DNA of 64,000 nucleotides from G965205255 sp965205255 (GCA_965205255.1 OZ242051.1:682001-746000), one strand, 5' to 3'; shown: positions 8,218 to 18,673, counted from the stretch's first letter. Numbers and translations are program-made. Notes: generated by a model from the sequence alone, not told the origin.

Positions 8218-8484
8218 CTATTTCTGTTTTTTCATGGTTTTGCTTAATGCAGACAGTTGCTCAAGAATCTTTTGATTCTGATAAATTAATACCTGATTTT
8301 GGCGAGACTGAATGCCTGATAATAATACATTAGCTTGCGCTAAAGAGATTTTTTTAGTTGCTAACTCTTTCTTAACACCTTCAATATTTTTTTGAAGTTC
8401 ATCAAACATTTTTTGGGTATTTGCAAATGAAGATAAACTGATACACAACCCCAGCAAAATAACGGCTGTTAATTTTTTCATCAT
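8218..8484 (-). CDS. Small secreted coiled-coil protein, unknown
   Basis: An 88-residue protein with a clear Sec signal peptide (MMKKLTAVILLGLCISLSSFA, cleavage likely before NTQ). The mature part of about 67 residues is predicted helical, with heptad-like spacing (MFDELQKNIEGVKKEL, then ILEQLSALSKTMKK). It contains no Cys in the mature part and no recognisable domain. It lies 60 bases upstream of the DUF2076 gene on the same strand, so the two are probably co-transcribed. Two consecutive ATG codons could start it. I do not recognise a family. Confidence 0.65.
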   Translation of the reverse strand: MMKKLTAVILLGLCISLSSFANTQKMFDELQKNIEGVKKELATKKISLAQANVLLSGIQSRQNQVLIYQNQKILEQLSALSKTMKKQK

Positions 8485-9479
8485 AAAAACTCAACCAATT
8501 CAAAAAAAACACATTCAGATACTAACAGATTTTATTTTGAAAACAATAACCAGAGAATCTGGTGGTGTCAGTATTTTTCAATCCTACAATAAGGCTGAAC
8601 GACATTGAATCAGTACTTTCAGGCCTTTCGTTCAAAAATGGTTTCAAATAGTGCCATCTAACATTCTGCAAACATTCTACTGCTTCATTATCGCTCATTT
8701 GTGTTGCATATGTTTTGAGATTTTGATCTTCACACCTTCTTTTAAATACTATTTACAGTTGGCAATGCTGAGGAACGGGTTGTAAGGAGTCATCATATTT
8801 TTGTAAAGATTTGTCTATGGAGTAGGACGGAGAAGGTTACACCTTTGATTCATCCTTTCAAAGGCTGCTTTTGGGGATAATCGAATAAATCATCTCGTAT
8901 AAATTTACCGGTATTCCTGCCTTTCAGACCCTAAACAATGGTACGATTGCTTTTAAACGAAAAATAAAATGGTTATTCATCTCATGACAAATAAACTTCA
9001 TATTGATCGATGAGGCAAACCTGTTATTCACAAAAACATAAAGATACTTTCACTGATTGCGCTGACAAATGTTCAGCATCTACTGTCAAGAATAATAAAA
9101 AACCCTGTTTCAGAAGTTTTCTCAAAGCATCTGATCAGATAAAAACTCTATAAATCAATAAGTTTTTTATGGATGCCTTCCATTGTATACTGCGTTATAC
9201 TGTATAAAACAGTCTTTCGTGCATAACATCAGAAATTAAACTCACCAGACTTCGTCTTTATATCATGCATTTGGTAACGTTTTTTCTTATATAGAGAGAA
9301 ATAACCGAAATAAACAGTAATATTAAAGCAGTAAAGAAACCGCTATTGTGCAAATTATTTACCTATAAATACTAAGCATAATCCGGTTACATAGGAGCAT
9401 ATACCACAAGTGATTATTATCTGTATTCGTTCTACGATCTACTTGATGTTATAGCTTCTTGGAAGTATGGATTATTTTC
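8485..9479. other. Roughly 1-kb gap upstream of Rhs1
   Basis: No complete gene is supported. A protein-like but start-poor frame on the minus strand (8522-8746) is listed separately. The rest is AT-rich. The promoter of the downstream Rhs gene should lie in the last 300 bases, but I see no convincing promoter boxes or ribosome site. Confidence 0.5.
8522..8698 (-). pseudogene. Possible 58-residue ORF or gene remnant, unknown
   Basis: A minus-strand frame stays open from about 8746 to a stop at 8522 and reads as ordinary protein (for example MSDNEAVECLQNVRWHYLKP, then FLNERPESTDSMSFSLIVG). The only ATG in it is at 8698 and has no ribosome site. The composition and the lack of a good start suggest the tail of a decayed gene. 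I do not recognise the family. Confidence 0.25.
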
Positions 9480-12400
9480 ATGTTTAATACGGTATGCAGA
9501 GACCTTGAAACATACGTAATACAATTGAAAAAAAATATAAGTAAGCTCTTGTTATCTGTGGCTTTTATTCCGGCATTTATTTTGCCTTTTGAACAAGTTG
9601 CGGTGGCTTCTGTAACATTTAAACACACAAGACATCGGTCGCACTCTGCATTATCCGTGCCGGCACAGTCTTCCGGCGCATCTAATACTTGGTCTGCCTA
9701 TAAGACATCTTTGACCCATAGAGGGTTAACCCTTACTAAGTCAGGGCTTCCTGCTTTGGCCGATGGCGATGTGGCTATGCCGTCAAATGCCAACAATTTT
9801 CATGGCGAAATAAATGCATCGGTGGACCCGCGTACCGGGGTGGCATCATTTAGTATGCCTGTGGCTAGCATTTTATACGACTATGGACAATTAAAGAGAG
9901 ATTTAATACTTTCCTACTCAGGCAGTGCTTTGCCACATGGTGTTAATCGTTTGGGTTTAGGTACTCAGTGGAACTTTAATGTCGGTCAGGAAACCCCTTC
10001 CACCTCTGAAGTATCCGGTCATAAAACCACTGATATCATCACGGGGGACGGTCATGGTTTCACGATGGAAAGTGATCATAATGCACAAGGGGAAACTTAC
10101 TGGCATCCGCTTCGGCATAAACAAAAAGATGTCACCATCACCGGTCAACCGGGAGACTGGACGATCTCCACCGCCGGTGGCACACGGGAGCATTTACAAT
10201 ACGGCTACGAAAGCTGGGAACAAGGACACAACGGTCAACGAGTATGGTTTTACTATGACCGCCACGGGCCACAAGACACAACAAGACGATTAACATATGT
10301 TTGTGCCCACCCGTTAACGCAAAATCAGGTGAACAGCGGGAGTAATCAATGCTCGCATAATGGAGTATGGCTAACCTATCAGAGTCATGATATTACTATA
10401 CACGGGCAACAAAATATTGTACTGCACCTATATGATGTGGCAGGTGAGACAACCATTCAGTCGGTCAGTATGCCTGCGCTGTCCAGTGGTAATGAAGGGC
10501 TTGATAGCAGTCAGGTGAAATTTGGTTATGATGAGCAGGGTCATCGCCCTTGGTTATTAACTCGTGTTACTGAGCCTTCAGGCGAAATCAATACGTTTTT
10601 ATATAATGATGAATCTGATCGCCATACGTTACAGTCTCAGGGTTTACCTACAGGTTTTAATCTGGCACGCACACCCGTGGTTACCGAACAAGTCACCACT
10701 CCTGCACGTGCCAACAAAGGTATCATACCGGTACGCAGGCTCTGGTATCAGTACAGCGGTGGAACGACTGATCTGCATAATTATACCGGTTATCTCAGTG
10801 GTGTCAGCAGTGAGCCGGGTAAGGATAACCTGTTTGACCGCAGTGATGATTATACATATTCCGTCGTTAAGGATAATGGTTTAACCTCGGTTAAAACCAT
10901 ATACAATAAATATCACCTGCCGTTAACGATTACCCAGACCGATGATTTGCACCATAGTCTGGTGGCAAAAAATGATGCGACGTATTCATCTTGGAAAGGT
11001 ACTACGTTTGCCAAGCTTCCTTTGACGTATTCTTTTCCAAGAAAAACTGCAAAAACCTTATATACATTAACCAGCAAGGGGCAAGACAGCACGATTTCTC
11101 CGGCAAAAGTGCTTCAGCAGAAACAATATGATAACAATGGTCAGGTCATCTGGCAGGAAGATGCTTATGGTCGTCAGACTTTTACGCAATATTGTCCGCC
11201 ACAGGGCGATAGCCATTGCCCAAAAATGGATCCGAACTGGCCACAGGTTACATTACCTGAAAAAGTGATACAATTGCCTGCAAAACAAACCCCGGCAGGC
11301 AGTAAACCGTTTATCCGCTTTGCCACCACGGATGATCCGGCACCAGCGACAGAAGTGGAGTTTAACTACCAGCTGATTCCGGTAGCCGGAACCTACAAAA
11401 ACCGGATTGAAAAGTACGAGCAGTTATTAAAACAGCAGTGGCAGTCAGAGAAGCAGAAGCGGAAGTTGAAAAAAAAATATCAGGCCGGCCAGTTAGCTTC
11501 AGATGATTTGTTCAGTGACAGCCGTTTAGTTGATGCCATAGGAAAAGACAACTCTTCACTGGCAGGAAACTGGCAGGTGACCACCAAACAGGTTGGCACG
11601 TTGCCTGTTGAGACTGTGGGCGCTTTAATACCGGGTCAGGCACTACCGGATCTGACATCTGCGCAATTATCCACGACAACTACTTATTCGTATAATCATG
11701 ACCAGAAAAGTCAGGTCTATGGTCAGCTGTCACAGTTGACTGTAACCAAATACAACCCGCCGGTACGGGTTGATTTACCTGCTAATCATATTGCCGCAAA
11801 AAAGCAAAAAGGGTTGTATTTCCAGTTACCCAATAACGGTCGCCCAGAACAGGTGACGTTTAATGTCAAGCACAGTGTTGATACGAATCATTACACGCGT
11901 ACCACAGATATAGAAGTTTCCCCCGAACAACCATCGGCTGATATTCACAGCATTCATAATCTTTTGCAAGATGGTAGTGGTGCTTTATCACTGGGTAAAA
12001 CCGTTTATTCTCTCACCAACGGGGTAAAACTTTCAGCAGAAGATACCTTAAAAACGCTTCATATTAACTGGACGTATGATGGTTGGCAGCGACCGGTAAA
12101 AGAAGTGATGATTCCGGCCAGTGGTGGTGATCCACAAACTATTTCATGGGCGTATATTTCAACAGATAATGAGCAGTCTGTAGTAAAAACGCTAGCCGAT
12201 GGCACCCAACAAAAAACTGTGTATGCCGGTAGTGGAAATAATCAACAGGTATTGTCTTCTTGGCACCGAAATAAAGATCAGGCTGTTGCACCAATGCAAG
12301 GGACATCAAACTGGATTGAAGACGGTAGTTCCACTTATACTCAGACAGACCAACCGGCAAGCAACACGGTTTATCATGCGTCCGATAATAATGGACCGGA

Positions 12401-15400
12401 TATTGCCCTAACAACAACGTACGGTTATGATGCCCTAAACCGTCAAGTCTGGAAGCGTGCACCTGATGGGTCGGTGAGTATAGCGGTACGCAATGACCCT
12501 CAAATGTTATTAATCAGATATCAGGTGGTCACAGGCTCAGATAATCAACAGGAAAAGCTGGCTCCGGAACTCAGCGTTGTTCAATCGAACACCATAGGAA
12601 AACCTGTGGCTCAGTATAGGTTTGCATTAGATCCGAATGCTGTAGTCAACGGCAAGGCTGTTTACTCAGACAAGCTGAAAACGGTATTAACCTCCCTGGA
12701 GCATCGGTTACAGCCAGTGACAACATTAAAGGCCACTCAAAGTTATGGTTTACTGCCTTTACCGGATAAGGATGGTCTGTTTGCGTTTGTGAATGATGCC
12801 ATTAATGCAAAAGCATGGTTGTCTGTTACGACTACTCGTTATGACGGTAATGGCCGGCGAACCGAACAAACACAGCCTGACGGTGCACAAACTCACTGGC
12901 AGTGGAAACAGGGTAATTTGGTGGCAACCATTGCCCCGAACGGCAGTATAATTCATGATACTTTCGATATTCAGGGAAATAAAGTATCACGATGTGTTAC
13001 TCCTGTAGATCAGGCCGTCTGTCATGTGCTTGGTACCCGCCATTATGACGGTGAAGGCAACCTTGCCTGGCAGGCTGATGAATACGGTCACAAAATCAGT
13101 TACACCTATGATGCTGACGGTCGGATATTGAGTATGACCACGCCTGGCACCGATGATAACCCTCACGGACATGTCTTTACCTATACCTACAACAGTTTTG
13201 CTAAAACCAGTGCTTCGGTGGACGGGGTTATTTATGCTTCTTACAGCTACAATCAAAAAACCTGGCAACTGACCGATGCTGAGGATACGATCAGCCATTT
13301 GCATTATGAGTATGATGACAACTCTAGCCAGCTTATTAGTGTCGTGCGATCTGCCCCCAAAACCCTGCCATCGCCTGCCGGTATCTCTTATCCTGAGGGT
13401 ACAGAGACTATAAGTTACGATCGTTATGGTGAGGCGACACGTATAATAGATTTTGCAGGAAACCGCTTTACAGCAACACATGACCGTTACGGCAGATTAT
13501 TACAGAGCAAGGTTCTGCTCTCTGGAAGCCTCACCCCCACCGTATTATCTTCAACTACTTACGATGTTTATTTTAACCGGCCAGTGACCATGACTAACGG
13601 GTCAGGTACTGTCAGAGAATTTACCTACAATGATCTGGGAGGGCTGGCAGGGACAACCGACAGACAGGGCAATCACGTTTTGCAACGGTTAGGTTATGGT
13701 TACGATCCTCAGACACAAAACATTACCACCTTCACCCGATCAGAAAACGGAGACAGTGCAACTCAGATCTACGTATATGATAAAAACACCAATAATCTAA
13801 CATCAATGTCGTGTAGCGCGACAGATAAGCCGGGTAAAGTCAGTAAACTTTGTCCGAGAGACATAGATTTATCAGGCAGTCAGTTAACGGTGCCCCCTAT
13901 CATCACAGCGCAACATTATACCTTTGATGACTGGAACAATATTAAAACGGTGAGCGAACAGTTGATAACTGCCGATGGCAAGCCATCAGGTAAAACAACG
14001 ATATACACGTATAATCAGCAGAAAAAAGATAACTACGATCCGCACCGAATGATTGCTTTTGATACACAATGGCAGGCTAATGTATCCAGTTTTAATGCCA
14101 TACCGAAAACCATCACTTACGACAGTGCAGGTCGCATCATTAAAGATGCCGATGGTAATACCCTGCATTACAATGCGTTTGGTCAGCAAGACAAGTTTAC
14201 CAATGTGCACACCCATGAATACACTCAGTATACTTATGACAGTAGCGGGCATCAGGTTGCAGAACAGCCATTTAACGATCAGGGAAGAGTATTACAGCAG
14301 CCGTTATATATGATATATCAGGGTGACACGGTTGCCCAACAGATACAAAGTGATGCAAAGGGTCATCTACATACCAGTGCCGAACTGGCAGGGGTTGCTC
14401 ACAGTGAAGATGGTCATGTTACCCGCTGGTATTTACACGACTATAAGGGTGACGTGATTACCACGTTGAACACATCAGGTCAACGCACGAGTGATCATGT
14501 GTATAGTCCGTACGGCATGGACTGTGATCTGATGAATAAAACGACACAGGGATTACCAGCACGATTAAAACTGGCGACACAACCTGCCTGGTGGCAAAGT
14601 CATCAGCCTGGGTTTGACGGTCAAATGACCGATCCTGCCACAGGGTATCAGTTTTTAGGTGGTGGTTATCGGGCTTACAATCCGGTATACCGGCATTTTA
14701 TGAGCCACGACAGCTATAGTCCATTCACAAAGATTGACGGCTACGGCTTTGGAGATAACAACCCCGTCATGAACACCGATCCCACAGGACACATACCCAA
14801 GTGGGCAGGCTATCTGATGGGTGCCTTAAGTATAACCTTAGCTATTGCAACAGCTGTTATTTTACCTGTTGTTGGTGCTTCTTTGTCTACTATGACAACA
14901 ACTGTTACGTCTGCATCTTTCAATTCAGCACTAGCTGGATTTGCTAGTATTTCAGGTGGAGCAACAGGGCTTTGTTCTGGGTCATTACAGATAGCTAATG
15001 TTGCTCACCCTGATAATAAAGCTTTGGCCATTACTAACCAGTCTTTTGGAATTGCCAATGCAATAGCACTTACTTATCTTGGCAGTGGCATGATGATGTT
15101 TGGTGGAGCAGGTATAATTTATAATATTGGCAAGCTGACTGTAGCAGTTATTGTCAGTTCAGGTCTGGGGAGTCTGGTATCTAGTGGTACTGGTGGTTTA
15201 TCTTCTATTTTAGGCATGGGCATGACCCTTAATAAAAAAATAGCGCAAATATCAGGAATCAAAGAGGCTGTTAATGTTTTAAATTATATTTCAATGGCAT
15301 CTCTGTTTGCTTCCATTGCTGGCAGTATTGGGGCGGGAATGATAACTTCGCCAGATGTTGTAAGTCTTACGCAGGCAACTTATTCTAAAAACAGTGACAG

Positions 15401-15953
15401 ACTATCTGACATGTCAGCTCATCGGCGATTTCCAGTCATAATGGCGGTTGCTGGCAATGAGAACACGCCAGAGGAAGATCTTTTAGCATTTGTAGATACT
15501 AGGAAGTTAAAACTGCAAAGAGTAGTTTCTTCCAACCCTGGTGCATCTTCTAATGTATTGGAGTCACTGCTATTGTGGAGTTCTTCAGATGATGAAGTAC
15601 TGGTAAATATTGCAAAACACAAAAATGCAACCACTGATATTTTAAATGACTTATTGGCCTATAGTGAGACTGAAATCAATGCCGCAGTATTGGAAAACCC
15701 TAATATATCCGAACAGATGTTTATGAAATTAGCGAAGTCGCCACATAGAGAAACAAGAGGTTTGGTGGTGAGGCATAGTAATGTACCAGTAGATGCAATC
15801 ACTGTTGTGGCTGCACAGCATATGGAAAATAGCCAGTCAATTAATTTAGATATTCTTACTAATTCTAGAACATCCAACGCAGCACGTTTATATTTGACAA
15901 ATAATTACTGTACAAGTATATCAAGTCTGGCAAGGGTTCTATATTCAATATAG
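9480..15953 (+). CDS. Giant secreted Rhs/YD-repeat protein 1 with LRV-like C-terminus
   Basis: About 2157 residues. The in-frame ATG at 9480 is used; a TTG at 9459 and a TTG at 9525 are alternatives, none with a clear ribosome site. The N-terminus has basic residues (LKKNISK) followed by a hydrophobic stretch (LLLSVAFIPAFILPF), consistent with Sec export. The body is Rhs/YD repeats (GYDALNRQVW, YTYDADGRILSM) that build the hollow shell known for this family. The core ends near residue 1766 with GYQFLGGGYRAYNPVYRHF and the boundary DPTGH. The C-terminal 390 residues differ from the other two Rhs proteins. They have several hydrophobic segments, then about 150 residues of repeats of the type VAxNxNTPxxxLxxL, resembling leucine-rich-repeat variant (LRV) repeats. 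No Hint domain, PAAR domain or adjacent immunity gene is seen. Confidence 0.9.
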   Translation: MFNTVCRDLETYVIQLKKNISKLLLSVAFIPAFILPFEQVAVASVTFKHTRHRSHSALSVPAQSSGASNTWSAYKTSLTHRGLTLTKSGLPALADGDVAMPSNANNFHGEINASVDPRTGVASFSMPVASILYDYGQLKRDLILSYSGSALPHGVNRLGLGTQWNFNVGQETPSTSEVSGHKTTDIITGDGHGFTMESDHNAQGETYWHPLRHKQKDVTITGQPGDWTISTAGGTREHLQYGYESWEQGHNGQRVWFYYDRHGPQDTTRRLTYVCAHPLTQNQVNSGSNQCSHNGVWLTYQSHDITIHGQQNIVLHLYDVAGETTIQSVSMPALSSGNEGLDSSQVKFGYDEQGHRPWLLTRVTEPSGEINTFLYNDESDRHTLQSQGLPTGFNLARTPVVTEQVTTPARANKGIIPVRRLWYQYSGGTTDLHNYTGYLSGVSSEPGKDNLFDRSDDYTYSVVKDNGLTSVKTIYNKYHLPLTITQTDDLHHSLVAKNDATYSSWKGTTFAKLPLTYSFPRKTAKTLYTLTSKGQDSTISPAKVLQQKQYDNNGQVIWQEDAYGRQTFTQYCPPQGDSHCPKMDPNWPQVTLPEKVIQLPAKQTPAGSKPFIRFATTDDPAPATEVEFNYQLIPVAGTYKNRIEKYEQLLKQQWQSEKQKRKLKKKYQAGQLASDDLFSDSRLVDAIGKDNSSLAGNWQVTTKQVGTLPVETVGALIPGQALPDLTSAQLSTTTTYSYNHDQKSQVYGQLSQLTVTKYNPPVRVDLPANHIAAKKQKGLYFQLPNNGRPEQVTFNVKHSVDTNHYTRTTDIEVSPEQPSADIHSIHNLLQDGSGALSLGKTVYSLTNGVKLSAEDTLKTLHINWTYDGWQRPVKEVMIPASGGDPQTISWAYISTDNEQSVVKTLADGTQQKTVYAGSGNNQQVLSSWHRNKDQAVAPMQGTSNWIEDGSSTYTQTDQPASNTVYHASDNNGPDIALTTTYGYDALNRQVWKRAPDGSVSIAVRNDPQMLLIRYQVVTGSDNQQEKLAPELSVVQSNTIGKPVAQYRFALDPNAVVNGKAVYSDKLKTVLTSLEHRLQPVTTLKATQSYGLLPLPDKDGLFAFVNDAINAKAWLSVTTTRYDGNGRRTEQTQPDGAQTHWQWKQGNLVATIAPNGSIIHDTFDIQGNKVSRCVTPVDQAVCHVLGTRHYDGEGNLAWQADEYGHKISYTYDADGRILSMTTPGTDDNPHGHVFTYTYNSFAKTSASVDGVIYASYSYNQKTWQLTDAEDTISHLHYEYDDNSSQLISVVRSAPKTLPSPAGISYPEGTETISYDRYGEATRIIDFAGNRFTATHDRYGRLLQSKVLLSGSLTPTVLSSTTYDVYFNRPVTMTNGSGTVREFTYNDLGGLAGTTDRQGNHVLQRLGYGYDPQTQNITTFTRSENGDSATQIYVYDKNTNNLTSMSCSATDKPGKVSKLCPRDIDLSGSQLTVPPIITAQHYTFDDWNNIKTVSEQLITADGKPSGKTTIYTYNQQKKDNYDPHRMIAFDTQWQANVSSFNAIPKTITYDSAGRIIKDADGNTLHYNAFGQQDKFTNVHTHEYTQYTYDSSGHQVAEQPFNDQGRVLQQPLYMIYQGDTVAQQIQSDAKGHLHTSAELAGVAHSEDGHVTRWYLHDYKGDVITTLNTSGQRTSDHVYSPYGMDCDLMNKTTQGLPARLKLATQPAWWQSHQPGFDGQMTDPATGYQFLGGGYRAYNPVYRHFMSHDSYSPFTKIDGYGFGDNNPVMNTDPTGHIPKWAGYLMGALSITLAIATAVILPVVGASLSTMTTTVTSASFNSALAGFASISGGATGLCSGSLQIANVAHPDNKALAITNQSFGIANAIALTYLGSGMMMFGGAGIIYNIGKLTVAVIVSSGLGSLVSSGTGGLSSILGMGMTLNKKIAQISGIKEAVNVLNYISMASLFASIAGSIGAGMITSPDVVSLTQATYSKNSDRLSDMSAHRRFPVIMAVAGNENTPEEDLLAFVDTRKLKLQRVVSSNPGASSNVLESLLLWSSSDDEVLVNIAKHKNATTDILNDLLAYSETEINAAVLENPNISEQMFMKLAKSPHRETRGLVVRHSNVPVDAITVVAAQHMENSQSINLDILTNSRTSNAARLYLTNNYCTSISSLARVLYSI

Positions 15954-15981
15954 TAGTGTACTGTTTATTATGTCTGATGCA

Positions 15982-16032
15982 TTGCTTTAACAGAAAGCCA
16001 TAAAGCATGCTCATAACAGTTGTTAGAGTGTT
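15982..16032 (+). repeat. MITE right-half fragment
   Basis: GCTTTAACAGAAAGCCATAA, AGCATGCTCATAACAGTTG and TTAGAG match the right third of the MITE; the terminal repeat itself is eroded. It fills the gap between the convergent Rhs1 gene and the gene ending at 16037. Confidence 0.6.
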
Positions 16033-16036
16033 AATT

Positions 16037-17008
16037 CTAGAAGTCAAACAACAGTAAAGTTTTAAAAAAGTAACTGGAACCGTTATTATCTGTGGCTAAC
16101 ATGCAATAAATTCTTCCAGGCTCATCAGTTCGAACTGCAACAGACTCAACTTTAATGGGTTTAAATTGATCACTACCAGCTAATCGCTTTACAAATGCTC
16201 TTAAGTCTATGGTTTCATCAGGTTTAATCTTATCTACGGGGACTACTCCCAAAAAACTTCCCTCCACTTTACCGCCGGAAGTTTCTACTGATGCACTAAA
16301 AACAAGAGACCGATTGCTGACAGAGTAATCACCACCAGATAATCCAGCTTGCGTGCCATTTATTGAAGGTAAAACAACATCTGTTAAACCTATTGAACTG
16401 ACAGAGTTTTTCTTTTTCATCATATACGCAACCAGTTCTTTCTCTGGAATCATAAATATAATACTTCTACCGGTAAAATTACCCCGATGAAAAATATAAG
16501 CCGTTTCTCCGGTAGTAATGAGTCCTTCAATATTAAGGCGTTGGCCATCCTCATAACCTGCTGCTTGCTTTAGTTGTTTATACAACGAAGTGGTGTAGCG
16601 TGTATATTGTTTGGAGCCTGACATATTCACCATGTGGCCAAATTCTCGGATTAGCTCTTTTCCACCAGAACCCAAAATAATCGAATACTCCTGCGACGCA
16701 AACTGCACCTTGGAAATGGCTTCATAGTCTGGCCTATTACTACCCTCTATTCTTCCCTTATTCAGAGTGAATCTTCCCACTTCTAACAGAGGCTTTTTAT
16801 TGATGAAATCAAGTTCCTCATCCACCCTGAATAGCCAGGGCATATCGTCACTGATCACAAGATAATCACCATCAGCAGAGACCAGTCCCGAAGCGCCAAA
16901 AATTTCTTTACTCAATATTGGCTTTCCAAGCTCTATTTTATTCACGACAGATGCCTTCGCTAATGCAACATTACACAAAAGCATAAATATGGTCAGGATT
17001 TTTTTCAT
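16037..17008 (-). CDS. Exported propeller-like protein, unknown function
   Basis: A 323-residue protein with a Sec signal peptide (MKKILTIFMLLCNVALAKA). I chose the ATG at 17008 because CAGGG lies 9 bases upstream; the earlier ATG at 17017 overlaps that site. The mature part has repeated beta-rich blocks typical of propeller proteins (GASGLVSADGDYLVISDD, NIEGLITTGETAYIFHRGN, AVRTDEPGRIYCMLATD). The 'EGL...Y.F.RGN' pattern recalls bacterial exported propellers of the SdiA-regulated/esterase-like (DUF6929-like) type, but I cannot assign a reaction. It converges on Rhs1 and is too long and too typical of an exported enzyme or sensor to be an obvious immunity protein. Confidence 0.7.
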   Translation of the reverse strand: MKKILTIFMLLCNVALAKASVVNKIELGKPILSKEIFGASGLVSADGDYLVISDDMPWLFRVDEELDFINKKPLLEVGRFTLNKGRIEGSNRPDYEAISKVQFASQEYSIILGSGGKELIREFGHMVNMSGSKQYTRYTTSLYKQLKQAAGYEDGQRLNIEGLITTGETAYIFHRGNFTGRSIIFMIPEKELVAYMMKKKNSVSSIGLTDVVLPSINGTQAGLSGGDYSVSNRSLVFSASVETSGGKVEGSFLGVVPVDKIKPDETIDLRAFVKRLAGSDQFKPIKVESVAVRTDEPGRIYCMLATDNNGSSYFFKTLLLFDF

Positions 17009-17100
17009 CAGTAACATCCCTGTATTGTTATTAATATTTCTTTAAATATTAGCTGATAACGCTATAATGCAACCACTTGCAACTACAACTTCTTACCTCC

Positions 17101-17970
17101 ATGATAAAGACAGACTACTCTCAACGATTCTTATTTGAAAACAGCCGAGTGCGTGGCGAACGGGTCTATATTAATCAAAATTTGCAAAAATCACTGAAAA
17201 CACACTCTTACCCAGTACCGATTCAATATTTGTTGGGCGAGCTTTGTTCCTCCGCTATTTTACTGAGTAGCATATTAAAATTTGACGGTACTTTTACACT
17301 GCAAGCCCGTTCAAAAGGTCCTGTACAGTTACTGATGGCGGAATGTAACAATCAGCAAAAATTCAGGTGTTTTGCCCGGTATTCCGAGACAATTGGTGAC
17401 CAGCCATTATCACTGAACGAACAGCTGCCAGATGGTCAGTTACTGATTACCGCCAATCCCAAACGGGGAAAACAATACCAAAGCATAGTTGTACTTAATC
17501 AGCCAACTTTAGCAGAATGTTTTACCAGCTATTTCAGACAATCAGAGCAACTACCAACCAAGCTATGGCTGGCAAGTAATGAAAAGTGTGCTTCAGGTCT
17601 TTTATTGCAAAAATTGCCAGAAAATCAGCATGCGATACACTCATGCCAATCAGAAAAAGAATGGAATCAATGGCAACATTTAGTGATACTGGCAGATACC
17701 GTCACTCGTGATGAGTTATTATCTCTGGACAATAAAGTACTGATTCACCGTCTGTTTCATGAAGAAGATATACGGCTATTTGATGCATTAGATATCATGT
17801 TTCAGTGTACTTGTTCTCGTCAACGCGTGATAAATTCTCTGATCACTTTAGGGGACACAGAGCTTAAAAAAATGAGTCAGGAAGCTGAGCCGAGTGAAAT
17901 AAAATGTCAATTTTGTAATAAGCTGTATACTTTCAGTTCTAAAGACATCAGACAACTATATCACCAATAG
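17101..17970 (+). CDS. hslO: Redox-regulated chaperone Hsp33
   Basis: Cytosolic holdase activated by oxidation. The start at 17101 gives MIKTDYSQRFLFENSRVRGE, aligned with E. coli Hsp33. An in-frame TTG 24 bases upstream would only add non-homologous residues. The redox zinc site is complete, with CTC in FQCTCSRQRV (residues about 240-242) and CQFC (about 270-273), the CXC-CXXC pattern that binds zinc when reduced. RSEQLPTKLWLAS is another family block. A TATAAT -10 box is visible at 17063-17068. The length of 289 residues is normal. It is followed after 63 bases by rdgB on the same strand. Confidence 0.95.
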   Translation: MIKTDYSQRFLFENSRVRGERVYINQNLQKSLKTHSYPVPIQYLLGELCSSAILLSSILKFDGTFTLQARSKGPVQLLMAECNNQQKFRCFARYSETIGDQPLSLNEQLPDGQLLITANPKRGKQYQSIVVLNQPTLAECFTSYFRQSEQLPTKLWLASNEKCASGLLLQKLPENQHAIHSCQSEKEWNQWQHLVILADTVTRDELLSLDNKVLIHRLFHEEDIRLFDALDIMFQCTCSRQRVINSLITLGDTELKKMSQEAEPSEIKCQFCNKLYTFSSKDIRQLYHQ

Positions 17971-18033
17971 AGTAAACTTAGCCTTTAATAGTATTTAAAC
18001 AGCAGAGTTTTCCGGCAACATGAGTTTAGTGCG

Positions 18034-18660
18034 ATGAATAATCAACTTTTTTCTTTAGCCATGCCACATGAAATAGTTCTGGCTTCCGGCAACACAGGAA
18101 AAATCAATGAATTTACACAGTTATTTGCTTCATTGAGTGTCTCTGTTACGGTTACGCCTCAGGCATCTTTAGGCATTGAGGATGCAGAAGAAACAGGAAT
18201 AACCTTTGTGGAAAACGCTCTGCTAAAGGCAAGGAAGGCCGCTAAAGAAAGCGGACTGCCAGCCATTGCGGATGATTCAGGTATTTGTGTAGATGCCCTA
18301 GATGGAGCGCCCGGCGTATATTCCGCTCGCTTTGCCGGCAATAATAAAAGTGATATGGCAAACACAGAAAAACTACTTGCAGAGCTAAAGGATATACCAG
18401 ATGTAATGCGCACAGCTCACTTTCACTGCACACTTGTTTATCTTCGCTATGCAAACGATCCATCACCACTTATCTGTCAAGGAGTATGGCCAGGAAAGAT
18501 TTTATATGCACCCAAAGGAAATAAGGGATTTGGTTATGACCCTGTTTTTTATGTTCCGGAGCAGGGTTGTTCAGCCGCTGAATTGCCAGAAGAACTGAAA
18601 AATCGTTTAAGTCATCGTGCGAAGGCAATGGCACTGTTTAAAAAACATTTATTTATATAA
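18034..18660 (+). CDS. rdgB: XTP/dITP pyrophosphatase (RdgB/HAM1)
   Basis: House-cleaning nucleotidase that hydrolyses dITP, XTP and ITP to the monophosphate. The 208-residue Ham1-fold protein has ASGNTGKINEF (residues about 17-27), the catalytic DDSGICVDALDGAPGVYSAR (about 79-98) and the FGYDPVFYVPEQG block (about 169-181). The start ATG at 18034 gives a nine-residue extension before MPHEIVLAS, which is the family's usual beginning, so the ATG at 18061 is an alternative. hemW follows after 13 bases, forming the common rdgB-hemW pair. Confidence 0.95.
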   Translation: MNNQLFSLAMPHEIVLASGNTGKINEFTQLFASLSVSVTVTPQASLGIEDAEETGITFVENALLKARKAAKESGLPAIADDSGICVDALDGAPGVYSARFAGNNKSDMANTEKLLAELKDIPDVMRTAHFHCTLVYLRYANDPSPLICQGVWPGKILYAPKGNKGFGYDPVFYVPEQGCSAAELPEELKNRLSHRAKAMALFKKHLFI

Positions 18661-18673
18661 CACAGGTATAATT

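Noticed and set aside
9957..14313. Many open frames of 60-160 codons on both strands inside Rhs1
   Set aside because: They are shadows of the long Rhs reading frame, with composition dictated by the YD repeats and no ribosome sites. The same holds for those inside Rhs2 and Rhs3.
16037..17008. Immunity protein for Rhs1
   Set aside because: The gene is convergent, encodes a 323-residue exported propeller-like protein with its own ribosome site, and shows no feature of immunity proteins. Position alone is not enough.
17077..17100. Extension of hslO to the TTG at 17077
   Set aside because: The additional residues do not match Hsp33 proteins; the ATG at 17101 aligns with the family start.
18617..18673. 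ATG start for hemW overlapping rdgB
   Set aside because: The extra 19 residues are non-homologous, while GTG 18674 has a ribosome site and begins with the conserved segment.
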